Positions 6,105 through 12,147 of a stretch of 12,147 nt of DNA are shown here, piece by piece. The position numbers and the translations under genes are program-made. The stretch covers positions 1 through 12,147 of the forward strand of contig CAMKLV010000086.1 of the NCBI GenBank assembly GCA_946413695.1, read 5' to 3'. Each line of letters begins with the position of its first letter. The first letter of the stretch is position 1. The DNA comes from Firm-04 sp946413695. GTDB taxonomy: Bacteria > Bacillota > Clostridia > Oscillospirales > Ruminococcaceae. The notes beneath the pieces are model-generated. The model was not told where the DNA came from, ran no database searches, and was given only the letters and a program-made list of their open reading frames with translations.

Positions 6105-6124
6105 AGTAGACGGGGTGTTTACGT

Positions 6125-6856
6125 ATGGACATCGAGCAAAAGCTGACGCATCAGGCGTTCCTGAACCGTGAGCTGAGCATCTCACATCTTGCATACGAAC
6201 GGGAAAATGCTTTTTTCAAGAGCATACAGGATGGCGAAGTCGCGGAAATGCAGCGGCTCTATGCGCCGCTCGGCACATCGAATATGGGCAGGCTCAGCGA
6301 CAATCCGCTGCGGAACCTGCAGTATCATCTGATTATCACGGTCGCGCTGATCACGCGCTCGTGCATTGAGGGCGGCATGGAGATGGAGGAGGCTTACAAC
6401 CTGAGCGATATCTATATCCGTGCGATTGACAAATGCGCATCCGAGGATGAGATCAAAATGCTGCACAGCGAGCTTGTGCTGGATTATGCCCAGCGCATGC
6501 AGATCATCCGCAGGCGCAACCGCTATCCGAAGGCGATTGCGGTTGTGGTGGATTATATCTATGACAATCTGCACACCAAGCTGACGCTTGCGGAGCTTGC
6601 AAATGTTGCGGGGCTTTCGGTGCCGTATCTTTCCAAGCTGTTCCGCAAGGAGGTCGGCATCACGGTTTCGGAGTACATCACGCGCAAGCGGATTGAGACC
6701 GCAGAGAACATGCTGCGCTATTCGGATTTCTCCTGCCTTGCAATCTCGGATTATCTCTGCTTCTCCTCGGAGAGCCATTTTATACAGGTGTTCCGCAAGT
6801 ACACAGGCTATACGCCCAAGCGCTACCGCGAAGCCTTTTTCCGCATCCGCAAGTAG
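6125..6856 (+). CDS. AraC-family transcriptional regulator
   Basis: This 243-residue protein has a C-terminal AraC-type DNA-binding domain with two helix-turn-helix units (about 140-240): LTLAELANVAGLSVPYLSKLF forms the first, and the second runs through ISDYLCFSSESHFIQVFRKYTGYTPKRYRE, the family signature. The N-terminal half (about 1-130) is helical, contains RLSDNPLRNLQYHLIITVAL and IEGGMEMEEAYNLSDIYI, and is not a typical sugar-binding cupin; similar N-termini occur in other Clostridia AraC-type proteins, but their ligand is unknown to me. There is no signal peptide or membrane segment, so it acts in the cytoplasm. It is transcribed divergently from the GH16 gene, which makes that gene its likeliest target. 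The next gene has its own promoter. Family call secure; target and inducer inferred. Confidence 0.93.
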   Translation: MDIEQKLTHQAFLNRELSISHLAYERENAFFKSIQDGEVAEMQRLYAPLGTSNMGRLSDNPLRNLQYHLIITVALITRSCIEGGMEMEEAYNLSDIYIRAIDKCASEDEIKMLHSELVLDYAQRMQIIRRRNRYPKAIAVVVDYIYDNLHTKLTLAELANVAGLSVPYLSKLFRKEVGITVSEYITRKRIETAENMLRYSDFSCLAISDYLCFSSESHFIQVFRKYTGYTPKRYREAFFRIRK

Positions 6857-6862
6857 GATAAT

Positions 6863-6878
6863 GTGTCTCCGGCGGAAT
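6863..6878 (-). repeat. Solitary repeat tail, copy R6
   Basis: GTGTCTCCGGCGGAAT here is the reverse complement of the tail module seen in R1 and R3, with a compensated palindrome TCCG-C-CGGA. No hairpin core follows. It starts 6 bp after the AraC-type stop codon, the same placement as the tails after rbr and aspS. It may be a truncated copy or the minimal unit of the family. Confidence 0.6.
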
Positions 6879-6919
6879 GATATATCAGGCATCTGATTCC
6901 GAAGCAGTGCATTCCAATT

Positions 6920-6937
6920 TGTCCGCGTCAGCGGACA
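6920..6937. other. Short perfect hairpin between genes
   Basis: TGTCCGC-GTCA-GCGGACA forms a 7-bp perfect stem about 65 bp past the AraC-type stop codon. No U-tract follows on either strand, so it is at best a weak terminator. Otherwise the AT-rich gap 6857-7066 holds only the promoter described separately and a small hairpin GCGGC/GCCGC (7021-7036) in the leader of the next gene. Confidence 0.4.
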
Positions 6938-6972
6938 CCGCAATTTCTCATTTCAAATTTCAAATTATACAG

Positions 6973-7001
6973 TTGCGTATTTTACAGAAATGTGCTATAA
7001 T
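6973..7001 (+). promoter_or_regulatory. Sigma-A promoter of the UDP-sugar pyrophosphorylase gene
   Basis: TTGCGT at 6973-6978 and TATAAT at 6996-7001 have a 17-bp spacer. Transcription would start near 7008, about 60 nt before the ATG at 7067, giving this gene expression independent of the AraC-type gene. Confidence 0.8.
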
Positions 7002-7066
7002 GGCTTTATATTTTTACACGGCGGCGAATCAGCCGCACACCGCCACGATGTTACAAGGAGTATCAT

Positions 7067-8311
7067 ATGACAGAACAGCATGAAAATCCGACTGCAATGA
7101 AGCGACGGATCTGTGAACGGCTCGCAGCACTGGGGCAGTCTCACATCGCCGAACATCTGGAACAGCTCAGCGAAGCAGAACAGCTCTGCATGCTCCGGCA
7201 GATTGATGCGCTGGATCTTTCCGTGCTCGATCCCGAATGTGCCGATGAACAGCGCGGAAAATTCGAGCCGCTCTATGCGACCACGCTTGCGGAGATCGAC
7301 CGCAGCCGCGCGCGATTTACCAAAACCGGTCTCGAAGCGATCCGTGCGGGCAAGGTCGGCGCGGTGCTGCTTGCCGGCGGACAGGGCACACGGCTCGGCT
7401 GCGATCATCCCAAGGGGATGTTCAACATGGGCGAAACGCGCGAGCTGTATATTTTCGAGTGTCTGATCAATAATCTCCTGCGCGTGACGGAGCAGGCTGG
7501 CGCCTATGTGCCGCTGTTCATCATGACGAGCGTGGAGAATCACGATGAGACCACTGCATTTTTCGCAGAACACAATTATTTCGGCTACAGCAAGGCGCAT
7601 ATCCGCTTTTTCCGGCAGGAGCAGCTCCCGACGGTCGATCCGGAAGGGAAGCTGATGCTGATGTCCCGCGGTGTTGTTGCGACGGCACCGAACGGCAACG
7701 GCGGCTGGTATGCCTCGATGGAGAACACCGGCATGCTGCACGAGCTGCGTGAGAGCAGCATCGAGTGGCTGAATGTCTTTGCGGTTGACAATGTCCTGCA
7801 GTCCATCGCCGATCCGTGCTTTATCGGCGCGGTGATCGAATCGGGCTCTGTTTCGGGCGCAAAGGTTGTCGCAAAGGCGGCGCCGGATGAAAAGGTCGGC
7901 GTGCTGTGCCTCGAGGACGGCAGACCGTCTATTGTGGAGTACTTTGAGATGACCGACGAAATGCGGACAAGACGCGAGCCGGACGGCACCCTGTCTTACC
8001 GCTTCGGCGTCATCCTGAATTATCTGTTCCGCACCGATCAGCTTGAGGAGACGCTTGCCTATAAGCTGCCGCTGCATAAGGCGTTCAAGAAAATCCGCTA
8101 TATGGGCGCGGACGGCAATCCGGTCAAGCCCGAGGAGCCGAATGCCTATAAATTCGAGACGCTGGCGCTGGATCTTGTCAAGCTGCAGAAGAACTGCCTT
8201 GCCTATGAGGTCGAGCGCGAAAAGGAATTCGCACCCGTCAAGAACAAGACCGGCGTCGATTCCGTCGATACGGCGCGCGCACTGCTCCGCCGCAACGGCA
8301 TTGAACTGTAA
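7067..8311 (+). CDS. UDP-N-acetylhexosamine pyrophosphorylase, UAP1/AGX-like (UDPGP family)
   Basis: This 414-residue cytoplasmic protein belongs to the eukaryotic-type UDPGP family, which joins UTP and a sugar 1-phosphate to give a UDP-sugar and pyrophosphate. The nucleotide loop LAGGQGTRLG is at 102-111 with a following conserved Lys116. The order of motifs matches UAP1/AGX rather than UDP-glucose enzymes: QEQLPTV (184-190), APNGNGGWY (207-215), VDN (240-242), and FIGAVIESG with GAKVVAK and KVGVLCLEDG (252-285), ending with EFAPVKNKTG (387-396). HexNAc 1-phosphate is therefore the likely substrate, but UDP-Glc or UDP-Gal activity cannot be excluded. It is distinct from bacterial GlmU, which has a left-handed beta-helix acetyltransferase domain that is absent here. 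AAGGAG at 7055-7060 sets the start. A NahK-like kinase lies downstream behind a terminator and separate promoter, so the two are neighbours but probably not one operon. Confidence 0.88.
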   Translation: MTEQHENPTAMKRRICERLAALGQSHIAEHLEQLSEAEQLCMLRQIDALDLSVLDPECADEQRGKFEPLYATTLAEIDRSRARFTKTGLEAIRAGKVGAVLLAGGQGTRLGCDHPKGMFNMGETRELYIFECLINNLLRVTEQAGAYVPLFIMTSVENHDETTAFFAEHNYFGYSKAHIRFFRQEQLPTVDPEGKLMLMSRGVVATAPNGNGGWYASMENTGMLHELRESSIEWLNVFAVDNVLQSIADPCFIGAVIESGSVSGAKVVAKAAPDEKVGVLCLEDGRPSIVEYFEMTDEMRTRREPDGTLSYRFGVILNYLFRTDQLEETLAYKLPLHKAFKKIRYMGADGNPVKPEEPNAYKFETLALDLVKLQKNCLAYEVEREKEFAPVKNKTGVDSVDTARALLRRNGIEL

Positions 8312-8369
8312 TCAGAATGCACGCAGCCGCGCCGATTCTGTGAATCCCTTATGATCCTTTTACAAAAAC

Positions 8370-8441
8370 GGGATTCCAAAGGGACAATGTCCCTTTGGCG
8401 GGTTTGGGCGGAGCCCATTATAGATCATCGCGGAGCGATAC
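8370..8441 (+). repeat. Modular palindromic repeat, copy R4
   Basis: The hairpin CCAAAGGGAC-AAT-GTCCCTTTGG (8376-8398) differs from R3 at both sides of the stem but stays perfectly paired. Then come GCGGGTTT, hairpin GGGC-GGA-GCCC (8406-8416), and a tail with ATCGC-GGA-GCGAT (8427-8439), the same tail type as R2. It lies between the stop codon at 8311 and the terminator at 8457. Unlike R1, R2, R3 and R5, its hairpin core faces the upstream gene. Confidence 0.8.
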
Positions 8442-8456
8442 CTTTTTCAGACAGCC

Positions 8457-8494
8457 AAGCCGCACATTCCGGAGGAGAGTGTGCGGCTTTTGTT
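8457..8494 (+). terminator. Terminator after the UDP-sugar pyrophosphorylase gene
   Basis: AAGCCGCACA (8457-8466) pairs perfectly with TGTGCGGCTT (8480-8489) and is followed by TTTTGTTG. It separates the pyrophosphorylase transcript from the nahK promoter about 60 bp downstream. Confidence 0.85.
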
Positions 8495-8548
8495 GTGTGC
8501 AAACTGCCGGAATCTTCCGCGGAAAATCCTGCTCTTGCCTGAAAAGAC

Positions 8549-8578
8549 TTGACAAAACCCTGCGTTTCGTGGTATACT
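8549..8578 (+). promoter_or_regulatory. Sigma-A promoter of the NahK-like gene
   Basis: A perfect TTGACA (8549-8554) and TATACT (8573-8578) lie 18 bp apart. The predicted leader of about 95 nt contains CCGGAA/TTCCGG (8598-8603/8625-8630), with an alternative partner TTCCG at 8615-8619 for the same left arm. Confidence 0.85.
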
Positions 8579-8678
8579 AGACCATAAGAGTATCTGTCCG
8601 GAAACTGCCGCATGTTCCGCGCTGTTCCGGCGCAGTATGCTCGTTTCATTTTTATTCCAACATAACGGAGATTCAGAT

Positions 8679-9764
8679 ATGCTTGAAACAATCCAGAAGA
8701 TCGGTGCGGCGTTCCGGCTGCCCGGCACGTTCGATGCCTTTGAAACGATCACAAATGGCAACATCAATGCGACGTTCAAGGTCACGTACCGCGATGCAGA
8801 CGGCAACCCCAAGTCCTATATCTTCCAGCGGATCAATACGGTTGTGTTCAGCAATCCGGTTCAGATCATGCAGAACATCGACCTCGTCACAACACATATC
8901 CGAAACAAGAATCCGGAGGGCGTCACCCTGCACTTCCACCACACCGCAGACGGCAAGAACTATCTCTTTGACGATGCGGAAAATTTCTGGCGCGTCATGA
9001 ACTATGTCGATTCGATCACGTTCAACACCTGTGAGGATCCGGCAGTCATCGAGGCGACGGGCAGAGCATTCGGCGAGTTCCAGAATCAGCTCAGCGATTT
9101 TGACGGCGCACAGCTCTTTGAGACCATTCCGGATTTCCACAACACCAAAAAACGTCTTGATACCCTCTTTGCAGATATCGCAGCCGATCCCTGCGGACGG
9201 GCTGCCTCTGTTGCAGAGGAAATCCGCTACCTGACCGAAGTGCGCGAGCAGGCAGGAGAACTGTCTCAGCGCTTTGCGAACGGGGAGTTTCCTGTCCGCG
9301 TCACACACAACGATACCAAATCGAACAATGTCCTCTTTGACAAAGAGACGAAAATGCCGCTGGTTGTCATCGACCTTGATACGGTTATGCCCGGCATGGC
9401 GATGTATGATTTCGCGGATGCCGTCCGCTTCATCGCAAACACCGCCGCCGAGGATGAGCCCGATGTCTCAAAGGTCAGCTTTGATACCGGCAAGTTCCGC
9501 GCATTCTGCAAGGGATTCCTCGGTGCAGTCGGCAGATCGCTGACGGCAGCAGAGCGTGACAGCCTTGTCCTCGCCGCATTTTCGATCACGATTGAACTCG
9601 CATCGCGGTTCCTGGATGACTATCTCACCGGCGATCAGTATTTCAAGATCAACTATCCGCTGCACAATCTGGACAGAACCAGATGCCAGCTCACGCTTGC
9701 AAAGGATATCATGAACAAGCGCGCAGAGCTTGAGCAGATCGTCGCAGAAACCGCCGCAGACTAA
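8679..9764 (+). CDS. nahK: N-acetylhexosamine 1-kinase (NahK-like, APH-fold kinase)
   Basis: The 361-residue product resembles bifidobacterial NahK/LnpB along its whole length, which phosphorylates GlcNAc and GalNAc at the anomeric C1 with ATP. Shared landmarks are NGNINATFKV (26-35, nucleotide-binding strand), FQRINTVVFSNPVQIMQNIDLVT (49-71), the catalytic loop VTHNDTKSNNVLFD (208-221, with His210, Asp212 and Asn217), the metal-binding IDLDTVMPG (231-239), YDFADAVRF (243-251), and a C-terminal EL..RFLDDYL..D.YF segment. Such aminoglycoside-phosphotransferase-fold kinases are soluble and cytoplasmic. The start at 8679 is preferred over an in-frame ATG at 8637 because ACGGAG (8665-8670) lies 8 nt upstream and NahK enzymes begin near this point. 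With the upstream AGX-like gene it would complete a two-step salvage of HexNAc to UDP-HexNAc. No lacto-N-biose phosphorylase gene is present in the window, so the cluster is not the bifidobacterial lnp operon. Confidence 0.88.
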   Translation: MLETIQKIGAAFRLPGTFDAFETITNGNINATFKVTYRDADGNPKSYIFQRINTVVFSNPVQIMQNIDLVTTHIRNKNPEGVTLHFHHTADGKNYLFDDAENFWRVMNYVDSITFNTCEDPAVIEATGRAFGEFQNQLSDFDGAQLFETIPDFHNTKKRLDTLFADIAADPCGRAASVAEEIRYLTEVREQAGELSQRFANGEFPVRVTHNDTKSNNVLFDKETKMPLVVIDLDTVMPGMAMYDFADAVRFIANTAAEDEPDVSKVSFDTGKFRAFCKGFLGAVGRSLTAAERDSLVLAAFSITIELASRFLDDYLTGDQYFKINYPLHNLDRTRCQLTLAKDIMNKRAELEQIVAETAAD

Positions 9765-9777
9765 TAGAATCACAGCT

Positions 9778-9820
9778 CCGGATCGGTCAGCCCTGCACTG
9801 CAGAAGGCTGACTGTTCCGG
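9778..9820. other. Hairpin after the NahK-like gene
   Basis: CCGGA (9778-9782) pairs with TCCGG (9816-9820), and GTCAGCC (9786-9792) with GGCTGAC (9806-9812), giving a 12-bp interrupted stem 14 bp past the stop codon. Only ATGATTTCT follows, so termination would be partial at best. Transcription may read through into the dehydratase gene, which lacks a clear promoter of its own. Confidence 0.5.
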
Positions 9821-9845
9821 ATGATTTCTCATGTCTGCCGAAAGA

Positions 9846-9918
9846 CCTCACTCACTGCTTTGACACAACGGATCGTGCCCTGTGCCTCGATCCGCTGTGT
9901 GAGCGTAGTGAGATGAGG
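9846..9918 (+). other. Long imperfect stem-loop in the leader of the dehydratase gene
   Basis: Nested pairings CCTCA/TGAGG (9846-9850/9914-9918), CTCACT/AGTGAG (9851-9856/9907-9912), ACACA/TGTGT (9863-9867/9896-9900) and CGGATCG/CGATCCG (9869-9875/9888-9894) make about 23 base pairs in 73 nt, ending 35 nt before the start codon. No U-tract follows and it matches no riboswitch class that I recognise. It may be an mRNA processing or stability element, or a degenerate repeat. Confidence 0.6.
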
Positions 9919-9953
9919 CCCCGGAAATTTGAAAATTACAAGAAAGGGTTTTC

Positions 9954-11954
9954 ATGATGAAAACAAAGCTCAAAGAATATGCCGGTACGTTTACGCACCG
10001 GAAAATGCTGCTTGCAGTTGCAGATGCTTTTATTCTGGTAGCATCCTCACTGATTGTCAACTTTCTGCTCTCGCTGTTCGGATGCGGCATTCCCGCCTCT
10101 GATCTGATGGTTCCGATCGTGATCGGCACGATCTGCTGCTTTGCATTCCTCTTTATCTGCGGCGCCTACAGCAAAATGTGGCGCTACTTCCGCAGCAAGG
10201 ATTATCTCTCCTGCGTGTTCGGCGTGGGCTGCGGTCTCGCAGTGACCTGCCTGTTTGCCGCGATCCTCGATAAGAAGATTCCGCTGGTATTTACGGTCAC
10301 GCATATGATCGCCGCGATTCTCGGCATCTGCCTGTTCCGCCTGATCTTCCGCACGGCGTTCATTGAAATGTCCGAATCCTCGAAGAAGCTCGGCAAATTC
10401 AAGCGCACGATGATCATCGGCGGCGGCACGGCATGCAAAATGCTGCTGACCGAGATCGAGAACGCGAGAAAATCGCCTTATGACGGCGACAAGGTTTCCG
10501 CACAGTTCCTGCCGGTCTGCATCATCGACGATGACCACAACAAGGTCGGTCAGGATGTCATGGGCGTTGAGATTGTCGGCACCACCGCGGATATCATCCG
10601 CTTTGCAAAGGAAATGGAGATCGAGCAGATCATCTTCGCAGTGCCCTCGGCAGTCGAGGATGAGCGCGCAAGAGTGCTGGATATCTGCTCCAAGACGAAT
10701 CTCCCTGTCAAGACGGTTCCGTTCATCGGCAACCTGATCTTTGATGAGAACAATCAGACCTCGCTGCTCAAGCAGGTCCGTGATATCAAGGTCGAGGATC
10801 TGCTCGGCAGAGACCCGATCAAATTCGATAACGAGGACATCCGCAAGTTCATCGGCGGCAAGGTCTGTATGGTCACGGGCGGCGGCGGCTCGATCGGTTC
10901 GGAGCTGGTGCGCCAGATCGCAAAGTACAACCCGAAGCAGATCATCATTGTCGATATCTACGAGAACAACGCCTATGAGATCCAGCAGGAGCTCGTCATG
11001 GAGTACGGCGGCAAGCTGAATCTCGTGACGCTGATCGCATCCGTCCGCGATTACTACCGCATCAACCAGATTTTCGAGAAATACAAGCCGCAGGTGGTGT
11101 TCCACGCAGCCGCGCATAAGCATGTGCCGCTGATGGAGGTCTCCCCGATGGAGGCGATCAAGAACAACATTGTCGGTACATTCAATGTCGCATCGCTCGC
11201 GCAGTTCCACCTTGTCGAGAAGTTCGTCATGATTTCGACGGACAAGGCGGTCAACCCGACAAATGTCATGGGCGCATCCAAGCGCTGCTGCGAGATGATC
11301 GTGCAGTATCTTGCACAGCAGAAGGACGAGACCAACCGCACGGAATTCGTCACCACGCGCTTCGGCAACGTGCTCGGCTCCAACGGTTCTGTCATTCCGC
11401 TGTTCAAAAAGCAGATCGAGCAGGGCAAGCCTGTCACGGTCACGCATCCGGATGTCATCCGTTACTTCATGACGATTCCGGAGGCAGTTTCGCTGGTTAT
11501 GGAGGCGGCTGCGATCGCCCACGGCGGCGAAATCTTCGTGCTCGATATGGGCAAGCCGGTTCGCATTGTCACGCTCGCCGAGAACCTGATCCGCATGTAC
11601 GGCAAGGTGCCTTATGAGGATGTCGAGATCAAGTTTGTCGGTCTGCGTCCGGGCGAGAAGATCAAAGAGGAGCTGCTGATGGATGAGGAGGGTCTCCAGA
11701 AGACCGCGAACAAGCTCATCTATATCGGCAGACAGATCGAGATCGACACCGAGACCTTTGCAGAGCGTCTGCGCACGCTGCGTGACGCCGCAGAGAAGAA
11801 TAACGAAGCGCTTGCAGTTTCCTCGCTGCATGAGATGGTCCCGACCTTCATCACGCCGGAGGAATTCAACAAAATGGAGCTGGAAAAGCAGCTCAAAAAG
11901 GAGAAGGAGCAGACAGAAAAGTCCGCATCCGAACCGGAAACCAATCGCGTATAA
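9954..11954 (+). CDS. Membrane-bound UDP-HexNAc 4,6-dehydratase (PglF/WbpM/CapD type)
   Basis: This 666-residue protein has the full-length architecture of the family: four predicted membrane helices (about 18-42, 51-71, 85-105 and 111-134), a first Rossmann-like segment starting RTMIIGGGTACKM (151-163), and the catalytic short-chain dehydrogenase domain (about 300-600) with NAD(P) loop TGGGGSIGSE (308-317). The active-site segment STDKAVNPTNVMGASKR (428-444) has Met439 where classical enzymes have Tyr, the known S-M-K variant of this family. RFGNVLGSNGSV (469-480) and GLRPGEK (563-569) are also conserved. It converts UDP-GlcNAc or UDP-GalNAc to a 4-keto-6-deoxy sugar for surface polysaccharide or protein glycosylation. 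The acidic-basic C-terminal tail (636-666) is Lys/Glu rich and probably disordered. AAAGGG (9943-9948) lies 5 nt before ATG 9954 and 8 nt before a second in-frame ATG at 9957, so either may be used. No own promoter is evident; it may be read from nahK. Confidence 0.94.
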   Translation: MMKTKLKEYAGTFTHRKMLLAVADAFILVASSLIVNFLLSLFGCGIPASDLMVPIVIGTICCFAFLFICGAYSKMWRYFRSKDYLSCVFGVGCGLAVTCLFAAILDKKIPLVFTVTHMIAAILGICLFRLIFRTAFIEMSESSKKLGKFKRTMIIGGGTACKMLLTEIENARKSPYDGDKVSAQFLPVCIIDDDHNKVGQDVMGVEIVGTTADIIRFAKEMEIEQIIFAVPSAVEDERARVLDICSKTNLPVKTVPFIGNLIFDENNQTSLLKQVRDIKVEDLLGRDPIKFDNEDIRKFIGGKVCMVTGGGGSIGSELVRQIAKYNPKQIIIVDIYENNAYEIQQELVMEYGGKLNLVTLIASVRDYYRINQIFEKYKPQVVFHAAAHKHVPLMEVSPMEAIKNNIVGTFNVASLAQFHLVEKFVMISTDKAVNPTNVMGASKRCCEMIVQYLAQQKDETNRTEFVTTRFGNVLGSNGSVIPLFKKQIEQGKPVTVTHPDVIRYFMTIPEAVSLVMEAAAIAHGGEIFVLDMGKPVRIVTLAENLIRMYGKVPYEDVEIKFVGLRPGEKIKEELLMDEEGLQKTANKLIYIGRQIEIDTETFAERLRTLRDAAEKNNEALAVSSLHEMVPTFITPEEFNKMELEKQLKKEKEQTEKSASEPETNRV

Positions 11955-11961
11955 TCCCAGA

Positions 11962-11997
11962 CCGCCGGAGTTCATTTCGATCTCCGGCGGCTTTTTT
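11962..11997 (+). terminator. Terminator of the dehydratase gene
   Basis: A perfect 9-bp stem CCGCCGGAG (11962-11970) with CTCCGGCGG (11982-11990) is followed by C and six T residues (11992-11997), 8 bp past the stop codon. This is a textbook intrinsic terminator. Confidence 0.93.
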
Positions 11998-12000
11998 AAG

Positions 12001-12086
12001 GTATCTCCGATGGATCAATCATGAGGGCTCTGCCCTCAAACTCCCGCCAAAGGGATCGTATCCCCACGCTGCGCAAGGGCGGGTTT
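12001..12086 (-). repeat. Modular palindromic repeat, copy R5 (divergent)
   Basis: GTATCTCCGATGGAT (12001-12015) is a two-mismatch form of the tail module of R1 and R3. It is followed by hairpin GAGGGC-TCT-GCCCTC (12023-12037), the complement of the GGCGGGAGTTT spacer, and GGGAT-CGT-ATCCC (12052-12064), whose outer CCAAA flank is no longer paired on the right. A further GCTGCGCAA recalls the R1/R2 core. The modules are in the same tail-first order as in R1-R3 relative to the preceding gene, but here they fall after the terminator. Confidence 0.65.
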
Positions 12087-12110
12087 GGGCGGCAATGCTA
12101 ACAACTTAAG

Positions 12111-12147
12111 GCGCACACGGCGAAGCCGAAATAAAAGTTTTGGGCGA
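12111..12147 (-). repeat. Partial second repeat type at the right edge
   Basis: On the minus strand this reads CCCAAAACTTTTATTT, a CGGC-TTC-GCCG hairpin (12118-12128), then GTGTGCGCC. The left edge of the window has ACCAAAACTTTCGATATGCT followed by GTGCGCC at 114-141 on the plus strand. The two look like copies of one element in opposite orientation; this one is cut by the window end. No gene is visible from 11955 to 12147. Confidence 0.5.

Noticed and set aside
8637..8678. Earlier in-frame ATG for the NahK-like gene
   Set aside because: There is no ribosome binding site before 8637, and the ACGGAG at 8665-8670 and homologue length favour 8679.
9860..9888. TTGACA upstream of the dehydratase gene as a promoter
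   Set aside because: There is no acceptable -10 box at 16-19 bp spacing, and the hexamer is part of the long stem-loop.
10047..11975. Open frame of 642 codons on the minus strand across the dehydratase gene
   Set aside because: It is antisense to a secure PglF/WbpM-type gene, rich in Arg, Asp and Leu as mirror frames are, and would begin beyond that gene's end without a ribosome binding site.

Overview
The window reads as ordinary chromosome from a Gram-positive, moderately GC-rich anaerobe of the Ruminococcus type (Oscillospiraceae, Clostridia). The pointers are a secreted dockerin-bearing GH16 beta-glucanase (cellulosome-style architecture), an oxygen-stress rubrerythrin, a classical Firmicutes T-box leader in front of aspS, near-consensus sigma-A promoters with 17-18 bp spacers, and AGGAGG-type ribosome binding sites. 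The species cannot be fixed from the sequence alone. No phage, transposase, CRISPR, rRNA or tRNA gene is visible.

Layout. 1-300: no gene; four consecutive perfect hairpins, a strong terminator and one copy of a modular palindromic repeat. 301-840 (-): rubrerythrin with its own promoter. 980-3047 (+): promoter, T-box riboswitch with a complete antiterminator/terminator switch, and aspS. 3048-3375: two more repeat copies and two terminators between convergent genes. 3376-5937 (-): secreted enzyme made of an N-terminal dockerin and three tandem GH16 lichenase domains joined by Gln-Gly linkers. 6125-6856 (+): a divergent AraC-family regulator, a natural candidate to control the glucanase. 7067-8311 (+): eukaryotic-style (UAP1/AGX-like) UDP-N-acetylhexosamine pyrophosphorylase. 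8679-9764 (+): NahK-like N-acetylhexosamine 1-kinase. 9954-11954 (+): membrane-anchored PglF/WbpM/CapD-type UDP-HexNAc 4,6-dehydratase. 11955-12147: terminator and further repeat copies.

How the genes fit together. The last three genes can be read as one route: free GlcNAc or GalNAc is phosphorylated at C1 (NahK-like), coupled to UTP (AGX-like), and the UDP-HexNAc is dehydrated by the membrane dehydratase towards a 6-deoxy-4-keto sugar for a surface glycan or glycoprotein. The glucanase and AraC regulator form a beta-glucan-degrading unit. AspRS carries His31, a residue linked to non-discriminating AspRS enzymes, and its T-box has a candidate Asn (AAC) specifier, so it may serve tRNA-Asn as well as tRNA-Asp.

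The least expected structure is a family of modular palindromic repeats near gene 3' ends (202-295, 3051-3148, 3231-3305, 6863-6878, 8370-8441, 12001-12086). Their hairpin stems differ in sequence but keep pairing, and most copies have the same orientation relative to the neighbouring gene. Two copies form a 70-bp near-perfect inverted repeat (68 of 70) around rbr-aspS.
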